Source: Mercurialis annua (taxonomy: Eukaryota; Streptophyta; Magnoliopsida; Malpighiales; Euphorbiaceae). From it: DNA of 64,000 nucleotides. A program made the translations under genes and the position numbers. This document shows, piece after piece, positions 34,830 through 46,324 of this stretch (positions within the stretch are counted from its first letter, which is position 1; every line of letters begins with the position of its first letter). Location of the stretch: NCBI RefSeq assembly GCF_937616625.2, contig NC_065573.1:12601001-12665000 (forward strand), read 5' to 3'. The notes beneath the pieces were generated by a model. It had not been told where the DNA came from. It ran no database searches and saw nothing but the letters and a program-made list of their open reading frames with translations.

Positions 34830-37093
34830 CATGCCTCCAATATAGTCATAAATGGGAGATGAGAATCATGAAGAAGAATCATGTGCATTCATATCCATAT
34901 GCTCACTCACATGCCAAATGCACATACATACATATATGATCACTCTTGTGCACATTGCTATGCTTATACATGTGGGGCTCCTAGAGTCAAGACTTACTCA
35001 AGATATGCTCACATGTCCTATAAGCTTTAATATGTGTATTGCATGAGATTTGGTCATAAGAATATTGATTGCTATATGAGGAAAGTCCAATTGAGGTTGA
35101 TTCCATTATACTACTCTAATTATAACTTTCAAGGATCCAAAGTGATTTGGGTACCTAAGGTTTGAGTTTGTTTCTTCTAGTTTCCAAGGAGGCCGTTTCA
35201 CATAAAATCAAATGGTATGTTGATAGCGGAAGCTCAAGGCACATGACCGGCCACATCTCCAACTTCACTCATTTAGAGCATAAAAACATAGGAAGTGCCA
35301 CCTTCAGGGAAGATGCCAAAGGTCAAGTTGTGGGGATAGGCAAGATAGGTAACTCTACCTCTCCTTCTATAGAGAATGTGTGGCTTGTAAATGGTCTAAA
35401 ATATAATCTTTTGAGTGTTAATCAATTATGTGACAAGGGCTATAATGTGACTTTCGATTTCAAAGCTTGCTATGTTATCCAACCAATGGATAGTGTGGTA
35501 GTCTTCAAGGGAATCCGAAAGAAAAATATTTACATAATTGACTTGGATATGCTTGAAAACCCAGATGACAAGTGTTTACTATCACTCAGTGATGAGTCTT
35601 GTTTGTGGCACCGAAGACTTATTCATGCTAGTTTAGACCTCTTAAATGAGGTAAGTAAGGATGAACTTGTCAAAGGTTTGCCGAAACTAAAATTTTGAAA
35701 AGACAAAGTGTGTGGACCTTGTCAAATGGGAAAACAACACAAGTCTTTTTTTAAAGCCAAAAATGTTGTTTCAACTTCTAGACCTTTACAATTGCTTCAC
35801 ATGAACTTATGTGGACCTATGAGAGTTGCTATCTTGCGTGGCATGCACTATGCTTTTGTTATTGTTGACGATTACTCTAGATTCACTTGGGTTATATATT
35901 TTTGGCTCATTCAAAAATAAAAAGATTTGCCTATTTGAAGCATTAGAAGTGATCATGGACTGAATTTCAAAATTATTTTTTCAAAGCATTTTATAATGAA
36001 AATGGTATTTTTCACAATTTTTCTTCTCCTCAAACGCCTCAACAAAATGGGATTGTTGGAAGGAATAATCGTACTTTGGTTAAAATGGCTAGTTCTATGC
36101 TCAATGAGTATGACTTACCTCAATACTTATGGGCTGAAACCATTAACACTGCGTGCTATGTTTCAAACTGCATTTTTAAAAGATCGATTTTGAACGAAAC
36201 TTCTTATGAGCTTTGGATGGAAAGGAAGCCTAAAATATCTTACTTTAGAGTGATTGGATGCAAGTGCTTTATATTGAAAACCAAGGATGACCTCATAAAA
36301 TTTAATTCCAAAACAGATGAAGGCGTGTTTTTAGGTTATGCCTCTACTAGCAAGTCTTTAGAGTCTTAAAAAAGCGTACTTTAATTATTGAGTAGTCTAT
36401 GCATGTGGTATTTGATGAGTCCTCCAATGAATTTCCAGAGAAGGGCTCGTTTGCTCATGATTTTGTTGGTACATTTGAGGATCTCACACTTGGAGAAAAT
36501 CAAGAAAATTAATCAAGTGAAGTGGAGGTTCCTCAACCAACTCAAAGGAGATAAAAAGGAAGAACTTGTATCTCCTCCTCCGGTTCAACCTACCCATGAT
36601 CTACCTAAGGATTGGGCTTTCAAGAAAACTCATTCTCAAGAGTCGATCATTGGTGACACATCAAGGGAAGTAAGTACTCGCTCTCATTTCCGTATTTTTT
36701 TCAATGTTGCTTTCCTATCTCAATTTGAACCCACTAAAATTAGTGAAGTTCTAGTTGATGAATGTTGGGTGAGTTCTATGCAAGATGAACTCAATTAATT
36801 CGAAAGGAATAACGTTTGGGAGTTAGTCCCTCCTCCTAATGGCCATACCATTATTGGAACAAAATGGGTTTTCCGGAATAAGTTGGATGAAAGCGGAGTG
36901 ATAACTCGGAACAAGTCCCGATTATGAAGCGACATTTACTCTGATTGCTAGATTAGAAGCAATACGCAAGATTTTAGCATATGCATCTTGCATGAATTTC
37001 AAACTTTTTTCAAATGGATGTTAAAAGTGCATTTTAGATTATTTTATTGAGGAGGAAGATTATATTAAACAACCTCCTGGTTTTGAAGATTAT
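34830..37093 (+). pseudogene. Ty1/copia pol, continuation of the split element
   Basis: Order of remnants: a decayed zinc knuckle and GSKVIWVPKV linker (35039-35165); protease with WYVDSGSSRHMTG (about 35213-35250); GAG-pre-integrase segment (LWHRRLIHASL, about 35600-35640); integrase, in which the usual HMDLFGP appears as HMNLCGP (about 35797-35820), so the first catalytic D is lost; integrase C-terminal part (36076-36369, ...GVFLGYAS); and the start of reverse transcriptase (NNVWELVPPPNG...GTKWVFRNKLDE, about 36808-36900; NFKLFQMDVKSAF near 36997-37040). Several stops and frameshifts and an internal RT deletion near 36920 make it inactive. No 3' LTR follows, since the element is truncated near 37093. 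SIRE/Maximus affinity is likely but not proven. Confidence 0.85.
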
Positions 37094-37094
37094 A

Positions 37095-37443
37095 TGTTTG
37101 AGTTCAAGACTTTTCAGCATTTTTTCAAACTTCAGCTTCACATTCTTAAAGGTTCAAGATTTTTTATCCTCGTTCGAAGTATACTAGCAGCGGAACCGGT
37201 GGCTAATAGAAGTTGCGAAGGTACGATCGGTGCCAGAGAATTCATAACAGTTGAATTCATCCTGTTTTTAGTCACATGTCAAATTTGTATGTTTAGATTT
37301 CTATTACTGTTTTGTTTCTTGCCATAGATCTATTATATGTTTTAGTTGTTTTTACTTTTATAATTTCGATCTACGATGTACTTCAAAGTTTAGATGTAAT
37401 CGGTTAATTCTATCAATAATATATACTGTTTGGCAAAAAAAAA
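37095..37443 (+). mobile_element. Probable LINE 3' tail
   Basis: T-rich 3'-UTR-like sequence ends in ATACTGTTTGGC followed by nine A residues at about 37435-37443, the look of a plant L1-type LINE 3' end. No coding segment or TSD could be found. It truncates the copia pol and ends 175 bp before the aminoacylase start codon. It could alternatively be unrelated low-complexity DNA. Confidence 0.4.
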
Positions 37444-37617
37444 GAGTACTTAAAGAAAGGACCCATTAATTAAAAAAGAAAAATTGAAGGACTAAGTGAA
37501 ACATAAGATTTATAGGAAGTAAGTGAAAAAATGTTGTAAAGTTGAAGGACGTGAGAAGGAGGGCTAAGGATGAAGTGAAAGAAAGGGAGTGTAGAAGCAT
37601 TGGAGAAATTTGGGAGA

Positions 37618-40455
37618 ATGGGAAGCCGTAATTTGAGCACAGTGTTGGTGGTTGTGTGGGTGTTGATTGCAAACCCAGCAGCAGGAGATTCAGATTCAAT
37701 TATAGGGAGATTCCAACAATATCTCCAAATCAACACAGCTCACCCCAATCCCAACTACAAAGAAGCAGAAGAATTCCTAGTATCCCAAGCCAAATCCATA
37801 GGACTGGAATCCCAGTCCATAGAGTTTGTGACAGGGAAGCCGCTTCTTCTCCTCAAGTGGCAGGGCTCCAGCCCCACTCTTCCTTCGATTCTCCTTTTTT
37901 CTCATACTGATGTGGTTCCCGTTGAGCAGCACAAGTGGGATTATCCTGCCTTCGCCGCAATTCTCGATTCCCATGGTAATATCTATGCTAGAGGTTCCCA
38001 GGACATGAAGTGCGTCGGCATGCAGTATTTGGAAGCTGTTCGTCGCCTTAACTCGTCTGGGTTCCGCCCAATTCGATCCGTTTATATCTTGTTTTCTCCT
38101 GATGAGGAAATAGGTGGACATGATGGTGCTGAGAGGTTTGCTCATTCTCATATCTTCAACTCCATGAATGTTGGCATAGTTCTTGATGAAGGTATATTTA
38201 TGTTCAGTTTAGATTTGTTGTGGATGTTGAGAATTTAGAGCATAGACTTTCCATTCTATTTGTATGGAAACAAAAACGTATTTTTAAAAATAGTTTATAA
38301 ATATTAAGTTTCGGAGTCATCGGAAGCAGAATCGGAATATATGATTCTGTGTAATGTGTAACACAGGCCCATACATATGTGATTTTGCGAGTGATGTATG
38401 TTCTGCTGCATCCATTTAACAGGTTTGGCATCTCCTGCTGAGCACTATAGGCCATTTTATGGAGAGAGGAGTCCGTGGTGGCTTGTGATTAAGGCGACTG
38501 GGCCTCCAGGGCATGGGGCTAAACTTTATGACAATAGTGCCATGGAGAACCTTCTTAAAAGTATTGAGAGTGTGAGGAGATTTCGCGCGTCTCAGTTTGA
38601 TTTGGTCAAGGCTGGTTTGAAGGCTGAAGGAGAGGTTACGTCTGTTAATATGGTCTTTCTTAAAGCAGGCACTCCATCACCAACTGTAAGCATTACTAAC
38701 ATATTCTTCGCCGTTACTTCCATATTTTTTTCTATCTTCTACTTCGATGTCTAACCAATCTATATCACTATCTACTTGCAATTTAGCTTGATGGATTCAA
38801 AACAAAAACACCACTGCTTAAACACCAATGATTTATCTGCTCGTTTAATACAAACACTACAGGAACAATTATTTTGCTAAGCTTGTGAGACTACTTGCTC
38901 TTGCAAACCTTTAAAAGGAAATTATCAAATTCAAATTTTTCATACGAAACTTACTACTTGCTCTTGTTTTTTTTTTTATTATTGGCATATGCCCATGTGA
39001 TGAATTGCACTTTAGTGCCTTAGGCTAGCTCTGCTCAAAAAGTACCTAAAGAGTTGATTGTAATTTATTGAAGTCCTTATATCATTGTTCATCAGCTATT
39101 TTTGGATCCGAGGCAATCCACCAAAGAATCTAACAATGCATTTCTCTTGGTATGTGCAATTCATGGCTTTCTTTTCTCTGTCAGGGGTTTGTCATGAATT
39201 TGCAGCCGTCTGAAGCAGAAGCAGGTTTTGATGTTCGGGTCCCACCAACTGCTGATCCTGAATCTTTGGAAAGGCGAATCGCTGAAGAATGGGCTCCTGC
39301 TTCCCGCAATATGACATTCCAGGTACTGTTAAACTAGTAGAATAGTTTAACATCACTAGCTATAGAACCTCATTTTCTATCAGTAACTAGTGATATTCTG
39401 CCTGAAGATATGGGAGGAGACCTTATGTTTTTAATACATGCATTACTGTCTTTTAGTTGTTCATACAATCTGTTTTTGTTTTTGATTAGAATGGACTATG
39501 CCACTGATTTAACAACTTGCGAAGAATTGGTAATTCCACAAATATAGAATAAGAGGAATAATTTTTTTTTTGGTATCAATTTGATTATCTAGCTTAAGGA
39601 AAGTGGCATATAGGACATTGTTCATGGTAATTCTAGTTTTTGTATCAATTTTCATGTAAATGAGTAAATAACATTTGCTGCTGCTAGAAAGTCTGGCACA
39701 TGTAATGCATGCAACTGGTAACTACTTTTTTTGAATGTTTTAAACATTCCTAAATATTTTAGTGGCTTGGGCAGTTTAAGCAGAAAACTACCGTACACGA
39801 CAAGTACGGGAGGCCACTCCTTACAAAGACTGACAGTTCTAACCCATGGTGGACTCTGCTCGAAGAAGCTGTCAGAAAAGCAAATGGAACACTTGGTAAA
39901 CCAGAGATCTTCCCTGCAGCCACTGATTCTCGTTACTTTCGGCAACAAGGAATTCCAGCAATCGGCTTTTCACCTATGGCAAATACGCCTATTCTTCTAC
40001 ATGATCATAATGAGGTAACGGAAAGAGCAATGCTTCCATCATGCTTGATAGTGTCATAGTTAAGTGTTCTGTTAAAATTCTAGTTTTTTCAATATCAAAT
40101 ACAAGAATTTAAAATATTTTAAACCGAAGTCAGTTTGGTTAACTTTTTCGTTTTGGGTCGGTTTTATACTAAAAATGAAGTGAAATTGGCTACTTCAAAA
40201 ATCATACCAAACCAAAAATTGCCAAATTTTTGTATAGAGTCGAATAGAACCGAACTGAATTTATTAACTTGGTTCAGTGTTTGTGCAATTCCGTTCGTCA
40301 CCAGTTGTGACGGCTAAGAAGTAATGTTTTGTATGTGGCAGTTCTTGAACCAAGCAGAGTACCTGAAAGGCATTGATGTGTATGAGTCCATAGTTAAAGT
40401 GTATGCATCTCATGTGGAACATGCAGGCATGGGGGAAACTAAAGATGAATTGTAA
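37618..40455 (+). CDS. ACY1: Aminoacylase-1 (M20 family N-acyl-L-amino-acid amidohydrolase), five exons
   Basis: Exons: 37618-38191, 38423-38685, 39185-39322, 39775-40014, 40342-40455. All introns are GT-AG and the phases join to a 442-residue protein. The family hydrolyses N-acyl amino acids with two zinc ions. Visible ligands and catalytic residues are H96 and D98 (SHTDVVP), D129 (GSQDMK), E163/E164 (PDEEIGG), E191 (LDEG) and H401 (LLHDH); the PGHGAKLYDNSA dimer-contact motif is in exon 2. An N-terminal hydrophobic segment (LSTVLVVVWVLIANPAAG) reads as a signal peptide and the C-terminus is KDEL, so the product is predicted to reside in the ER lumen. Length and content match plant aminoacylases. 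The start is ATG 37618, the only one before the signal segment; ATG AAG TGA at 37569 is a two-codon upstream ORF. The only intact host gene in the window. Confidence 0.95.
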
Positions 40456-41026
40456 TTCTGCCATTTGTAACATAGTGAGACTTCAGATTAAAGAATGTAT
40501 GAATAAGTAGGCTATTTATGAGCACAAGTGGTTGAATGGACTCCTCACATTTTGACATTGTTGTACTACAAAATTCTTCATACTATTGTCAGAGCCTGTA
40601 AACTGTTTAGGAGCTTGTGCAGGATTACTAAATTGATGTTACTGTACTTATTCAAGCCTCAATAGACTACACTTCTGAGGCTCGTAGCTGTTTTCAAGGT
40701 TCGGATACAAATATTGGGTTTTTTTCTTTAGTTTAGGGAGATTAAGTTAAGAAATTATTTTCTAGACTTTGGTGTGGTGTTACCAATAATCTTGGCAAGA
40801 ACAGACTCCATCTCGAAAATGATGGTATATGATAGGATCTCTGATCACAAGGGGTATTTACAGATACACTTGATTTTGTCCACTAGATTACAATTACACG
40901 CCTCAAATAAAACTTTAGCATTTATACTCTTTTTGACCTGTTAGTTTTGCACTAATACGCCGTTACAATGTTATTGAGGCTAGTCCACTCATACTTGCCT
41001 CTAGGTTTAATCCATGTGGCAACATA
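40456..41026. other. 3' flank of the aminoacylase gene
   Basis: This holds the 3'-UTR and intergenic DNA. No clear polyadenylation hexamer stands out and no other gene was seen. Confidence 0.5.
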
Positions 41027-41050
41027 TCTATATACTATAGTATAAAACCG

Positions 41051-41219
41051 AACCCAAAAACACTGTACATTGAACAGTGTTTTTGGGTTCAGTTCCTAAA
41101 AAACCTATGTTGTTTACATAATTTCATAATAACCATCCAAAAACACTGTACATTGAACAGTGTTTTTGGGTTCAGTTCCTAAAAAACCTATGTTGTTTAC
41201 ATAATTTCATAATAACCAT
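41051..41219. repeat. Tandem duplicated hairpin (83-bp period)
   Basis: Two copies of an 83-bp unit lie at 41054-41136 and 41137-41219. Each contains the perfect inverted pair CCAAAAACACTGT / ACAGTGTTTTTGG with a 7-base loop; in the first copy the stem extends to 17 bp (GAACCCAAAAACACTGT). Confidence 0.85.
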
Positions 41220-42639
41220 GATAGAGTAGGTATTGCAAATGGATATTTTCGTAAGTTCCTCTTATTTGTGATATGAATACCATTCTTTTTCCATTTAATT
41301 TCAGAAAAACCAGTTATAATTTGGAATTTTTTAGATTTTGTCCTTATGCTGAAAGTTAAATTTTTACAAAAGGCTTTATTTTCTAATTATTTTCAAACAA
41401 AACCTTCATCAACATATTATATGTTCAGGGTTATTTAAGTAAAATTTTTGTTGTTTTATGATTCAAAGGATTAGAAAGCAATCATTATTGAATGAAAGAA
41501 CATGCCACGTATACTGGAAGTCTGCATGCTTTCCAGCTGGTAACTAATCTGTCATTCATATAGCAGTAACACTTATTTTGGATACCTTTCTCAGTAATTA
41601 ATAAAAATATAATTTCTTCATTGATATATAAAAATAAACTCTTCGTCCTAGCTCCTTCTGTTCTTTCTTTTCATCTTTCATTCTTTTCTCTCTGTTGACC
41701 TTTTTTAAGAAGGTCTTCTCTGTTTTTAATTTGTCATACAGTTTAATTTTCTGGTTATAATCATATCATAATTTTCTCTATTTTATTAACTTCGTTTCAT
41801 GTGTCTTTTTTCATATAGTTACTTGGTAGCAGCGTCAATCCGATTTTAATGGTGTCAAGTTAATTAAGCGGCTTCAATTTTGGAGGCAGGGGACAATAAT
41901 AATGGTAAAACAGAAAAAATAAGTTGGGTTTGAATTTTACAGTTGATTAAAAGTTCAATACGGAACTCTGCTCTAGCTTTGATCCTTCTACCGGCATGGT
42001 AATTTTCTTTTAACTTTGTATTTTGATAATAAGCTAAATTTATAATTTTTTAAATTGTAGAATTTTATTTTTAATTCTACTCCATATTGAATTTTGGAAT
42101 GAGAGTTTTTTCTAATATGATGAGTCTCATTGCTCTTTTTGATTTAGTTGATTGAAGCAAACTTTGATTTATTTTTGCAGATTAGAGGTAATCATGTTTA
42201 AAAGTCTTTTGAAAATTTCTAAGCAGAAAGCTATTTGTCTAACTTCATTAGACATATTAAATGAGGTATGTTTTACTTCATCAATTTGTGATTTTTTTTA
42301 GTTTTGTTAAACTTTTATTGATAATTTGACTATCTTTCCATGTTGAAATTAAATTGTGGAATGTTTTATGCTTATATATTTACCATTTAATGTTATTTTT
42401 TATTTTGTAATTGATTACAGAAGTTCAACGCACAATTTTCTTTGTTTAATATTTGAAATTATAATTTGTGATTGAAAACTGAGTGTCAATTTTTGTGGAT
42501 TCAGATTCACTTCAGGGGAGTATTTCAAAGCGATTTCCAGAAGATTAGAGGTTCATTGTTTAATTGATTCAAGTTTTGTGTTTTCTTTTAATAAATATCC
42601 ATATTTCAATGCAAATGTAAATTTATGTTATTTTTTCTT

Positions 42640-42870
42640 TTAGTAAATTTCAATATGTAAATGTAAGTTTTTGTTATTTATATACCAACTTTTAGCAGTA
42701 CTTGCAGTTCAAGTTTTGTATTCTCTGTATATATCCATATTTAAATGTAAATTTATGTCATGTAAATCTATATATCAGCTGTTAACACTACTTGCAGTTT
42801 AAGTTTCTATTTTTTATTATATAGATTTAGATTTATGTCATGTAAATCTACATACCAGCTGTAGCACTAT
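42640..42870. repeat. Imperfect tandem repeats inside the candidate Helitron
   Basis: Phrases with ACTTGCAGTT(C/T)AAGTTT, AAATTTATGTCATGTAAATC and ACCAGCTGT recur two or three times at roughly 80-100-bp spacing. No gene was seen in the surrounding 41220-43260. Confidence 0.5.
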
Positions 42871-43263
42871 ATATCATCTCTACATTGTAGTTTTTTTTAT
42901 TAATATTTAATTAAATAAATAATTATTTTTATTTAGTTTTCAATTAAAATTTTATTACTGCCTTTAATACAAGAAGAGAGCCAAAAACTTAAACAAAATC
43001 AAGCAAAAATGCTTCTATAATACAGAACACCACTAAAATCATGCATAATTTCAAAATGTTATAAAAATATCAAAGATTAGCTTATTTAATCGAAAGATTA
43101 CTTAAATTTTAACTTTAAATCAATTATTTAATACTTTGTTAGAAATTAACAAAAATAACATTTAAGATAAATGATAGTTAATTATGGTTATCAATATAGC
43201 ATGCGATATGGGTTATTTAATTTTTTAAAAATCAATACTTTTTTAAAATATTATCATTGGTAC

Positions 43264-43812
43264 TGTTCGCTAGATTTTCACCTTGCTCAAACCTTTGAAT
43301 TTATTAATGGGTAACTTTAGGTACTGATGCTTTAACCGGTGTGATTCTAGATGAGGTAAACAGGATTTGAATGACGTAACCTTAATTCAAGTGACGTAAC
43401 TCGAATCCAAGTAACGTTGTGCAAATTGTGAATGACGTTGCCGTCGTTCGATTAAAACTAACAGTATTAATCTGGGAATACTGAGATCCAAGCGAGATTA
43501 ATATCAATTCTACTCCTAAACTAAGATTCAATCTGGAGATTGTGATAAAAAGCCCGAGTTTTGGTTTTTGATTAATGATGTGTTGATAAAAATAATAATA
43601 CAATACTACTGACTATTTATAGGGAACAAACCCTAATAAAAAGACCTAATTCTAATGAGATTCTATCTCCTAATTAATGAAGAAAACTAAATAAAAAGGC
43701 TAAAATAAATATAGCTCCTATTGGGCTGAAATCCCCTATGAGCCCATTCAGCTTTCTCACCCAGTTTTGGGTTTAGTCACTTTCTATCCAGATCTCTGGG
43801 GCGGTGCAAACA
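43264..43812 (-). mobile_element. Candidate solo LTR within the Helitron
   Basis: On the minus strand it begins TGTTTGCACCGCCCC and ends with CA, 549 bp, with a TATA-like CTATAAATAGTC near 43610-43622. Flanks GGTAC (43259-43263) and GTTAC (43813-43817) are a possible 5-bp TSD with one mismatch. No partner LTR is in the window. Confidence 0.45.
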
Positions 43813-43925
43813 GTTACTAACAAGATCGTTTACGTTATTATTATTATTTGTATTATGCTTACCATTTATTTTAACATTTATATTATATAATCAATTCTGA
43901 AGCAAAGCGAGGGTTGTTATACTAG

Positions 43926-46150
43926 TTATAATATATAAGTCATCAAATTATTTTTTGAGAAATAATAATGCTAACATGTTATTAATAGATTAGTTGACTT
44001 AATATATTTATATTTAATTTTTTTATTTGAATACTTTTTTAAAATTTAAATTTTTACTATACTTTTTTTAAAATATTATTGTTATTAGTAATATAATAAA
44101 AATATTTAATTTTTATAGTAAAAATTTTAAATTTTTTTTTACATCATTAAAATACTTAATTATTTTTAAATATTTAATTTTCTAAATGTGAATACTTGTC
44201 TTATACATTGAAATATTTATTAATTTTTTTTTTAATTTTTTCTATTTAGTACATTATTATTATTATTTTATCAAATCACTATATATATATATATCTATTT
44301 CATTTAATTTTATATTTACCAATAATATAGTCTCTTTTATCTTTTATTATGCTAAATATCATCTATTTTTATAAAATAGAAAATGTAAATAATATAAATG
44401 TACACTGCTCATTTATATTATACATATGTGCGACGAGAGTATAAAAATAAAATTATTATTTATCATTCAAATGGATTTATAGTTGATAATAACAAACAAT
44501 AACATAGAGTAAATAATATCTTATACTATGAGCACAAACGAGCAACCAACAAAAACAGAAAAAACAATCGAAGGGTAGTAAAAAAGTAATGGAAATCAAA
44601 GTCAATTATAATTAATAAAAAAAACAACTAACAAACAACTAACAAGCAACTAAAGAGTAAAGAGCAATCATATATAATTCAAAAAGCAACTGAAAGGAAA
44701 CCAACAAGCAACCAATGAGCAATTAAAGAGAAAATAAAGATAAACTAAATATCAAATAAAGACAGCATATAAATGAAACTTTAGTGGATTGATATTGTTC
44801 AAAATGGGAGTTGTATAAACTTTGGACTACGTCTTGATTGATCTTTATTTAAAAAGTTTGAAAATATCACAACAACAAAAATTTCAGCAAAAGGATTCGT
44901 CTGCAAAAGAGGTGGGTTTTTTCGATGCTTACATAGTGTAGCATTCTATTACAAATGTAAGCATCCTTCTTTTTTTTTATTCCGGTTTAGACTTGTATAT
45001 AAATCCGGGGTAGTATTTTTATTCTCTTATCTTGTTTTCCCCTTCCTCGGAATCGTAGCCTTAAGTGGCGTAAACTCTTTGAGTAGTGGAGATTTTTGCC
45101 ACTTTTTATAACTTTAATAAAGCTTTATTCATAAAAAAAATTAAATATCGACTAAAAAACAAATAAAATGAAACATATATCTTTATGTTTATTGTTTTAT
45201 ATCTTATAAATTACTTTTAAAATAAAATCTTAATTCATTATTTAATAGGACTAAAAATATTTATATTATTGATATAATAAGAATATTAATAATTAAATAA
45301 CATAGATAATTATTTTAAAATGATTTTTTAAAAAAGTTAAATATAGAATACAAGTGGCTACATTTAGATGTCACATGTTTACATATTAAAGGTAACTAAT
45401 AAAATATGGAAATTTTTGTAAGTAAAATAATAAGAAATGATAAAATAATAAATTATGTATAAGAAAAAACATAAAATGACAAATGTTCATTATAAAAAAA
45501 TAAGTGTTTAAAGACAAATAACAAGTGTTTAGTATTAAAAAAAGTATTTAAAAATGAATGACAATATCTATATAGTAAAAATAATTAATAGGTGTATTAA
45601 AAAAAATTAAATTAAAATGATAAAAGTTTTCATTAGAGACATATACATAGAGATGAATAATAAATATTTTAATATATTGATATAAATAAAGTTGTATCTA
45701 AAAATTTAAAACTCTCAATCAATTGTTATTAATTTAAATTTATAAACATTAGCATGCAATGTAATGTGACAACAATGTTAATTTCTTATGAAAAGAGCAT
45801 ATAACAATATTAACAATGTTATGACAGTGGAAGAGTACATTGAACTGTTAAGAAATGAATATTGCAAATGATAGTGGAAGAGTACGGCCAGCTATAAGCA
45901 TATTATTGCAAATTGAACATTAAAAAAGTCCACGCTTGCAAAAATAAAACATAAAGGAATATTTATGCAAAGAAATGAAAAAATGATGTATAACCTGTAA
46001 ATTCCTCAATAGTTAAAGGCATGGCTGCAAGCAAACAGAACTTGCAGAATGGTTATGTAGTTTGGCCTTGTTCCTGGAAGTTGGAGCAATTTTAGTGCCT
46101 CACTTCTGTAACCATCCTTCCCAAACCTCGCAATCATGGTGCTCCAATTT
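43926..46150. other. AT-rich intergenic DNA with a LINE-like tail
   Basis: No gene was seen. A segment at about 44890-45140 ends in AATAAAGCTTTATTCATAAAAAAAA and has the look of a LINE 3' tail in plus orientation. The rest is low-complexity A/T sequence. Confidence 0.4.
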
Positions 46151-46161
46151 TTCTCCTAGTT

Positions 46162-46268
46162 TTTTTGATAATTGGGGAGGGGAGCGCTTGTGGGAGGAAA
46201 TGAACTCACGATCTTGACAATTTATTGTCCAGCATTTATATTATTTGAGTTATAGCTCGGTGTAATCC
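46162..46268 (-). mobile_element. tRNA-derived SINE
   Basis: On the minus strand a 107-bp element begins with a GAGCTATAACTCAA-like A box, has a B-box-like GTGAGTTCATTTCC, and ends with CCCAATTATCAAAAAAA. It is flanked by an 11-bp direct repeat TTCTCCTAGTT at 46151-46161 and 46269-46279, as expected for LINE-mobilised SINEs. Confidence 0.75.
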
Positions 46269-46324
46269 TTCTCCTAGTTGTCTCCGTAATCATAATAGTG
46301 CTAACATTAACTATTTCCTGTAAA

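Larger units (their letters stand above)
41027..43925 (+). mobile_element. Candidate non-autonomous Helitron
   Basis: The 5' end TCTATATACTATAGTATAAAA and the 3' end GCGAGGGTTGTTATACTAG followed by T fit plant Helitron termini (TC...CTRR, inserted between A and T). The 3' hairpin is weak. There is no Rep/helicase gene. Inside lie a duplicated hairpin near the 5' end, imperfect repeats at 42640-42870 and a candidate solo LTR at 43264-43812. The two ends could belong to different elements, so the full span is tentative. Confidence 0.5.

Noticed and set aside
37466..37736. Minus-strand frames opposite aminoacylase exon 1
   Set aside because: Shadow frames of the real exon and its leader.
46162..46268. 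A tRNA gene, suggested by A- and B-box-like motifs
   Set aside because: No cloverleaf or anticodon arm can be formed, and an A tail plus an 11-bp TSD indicate a SINE.
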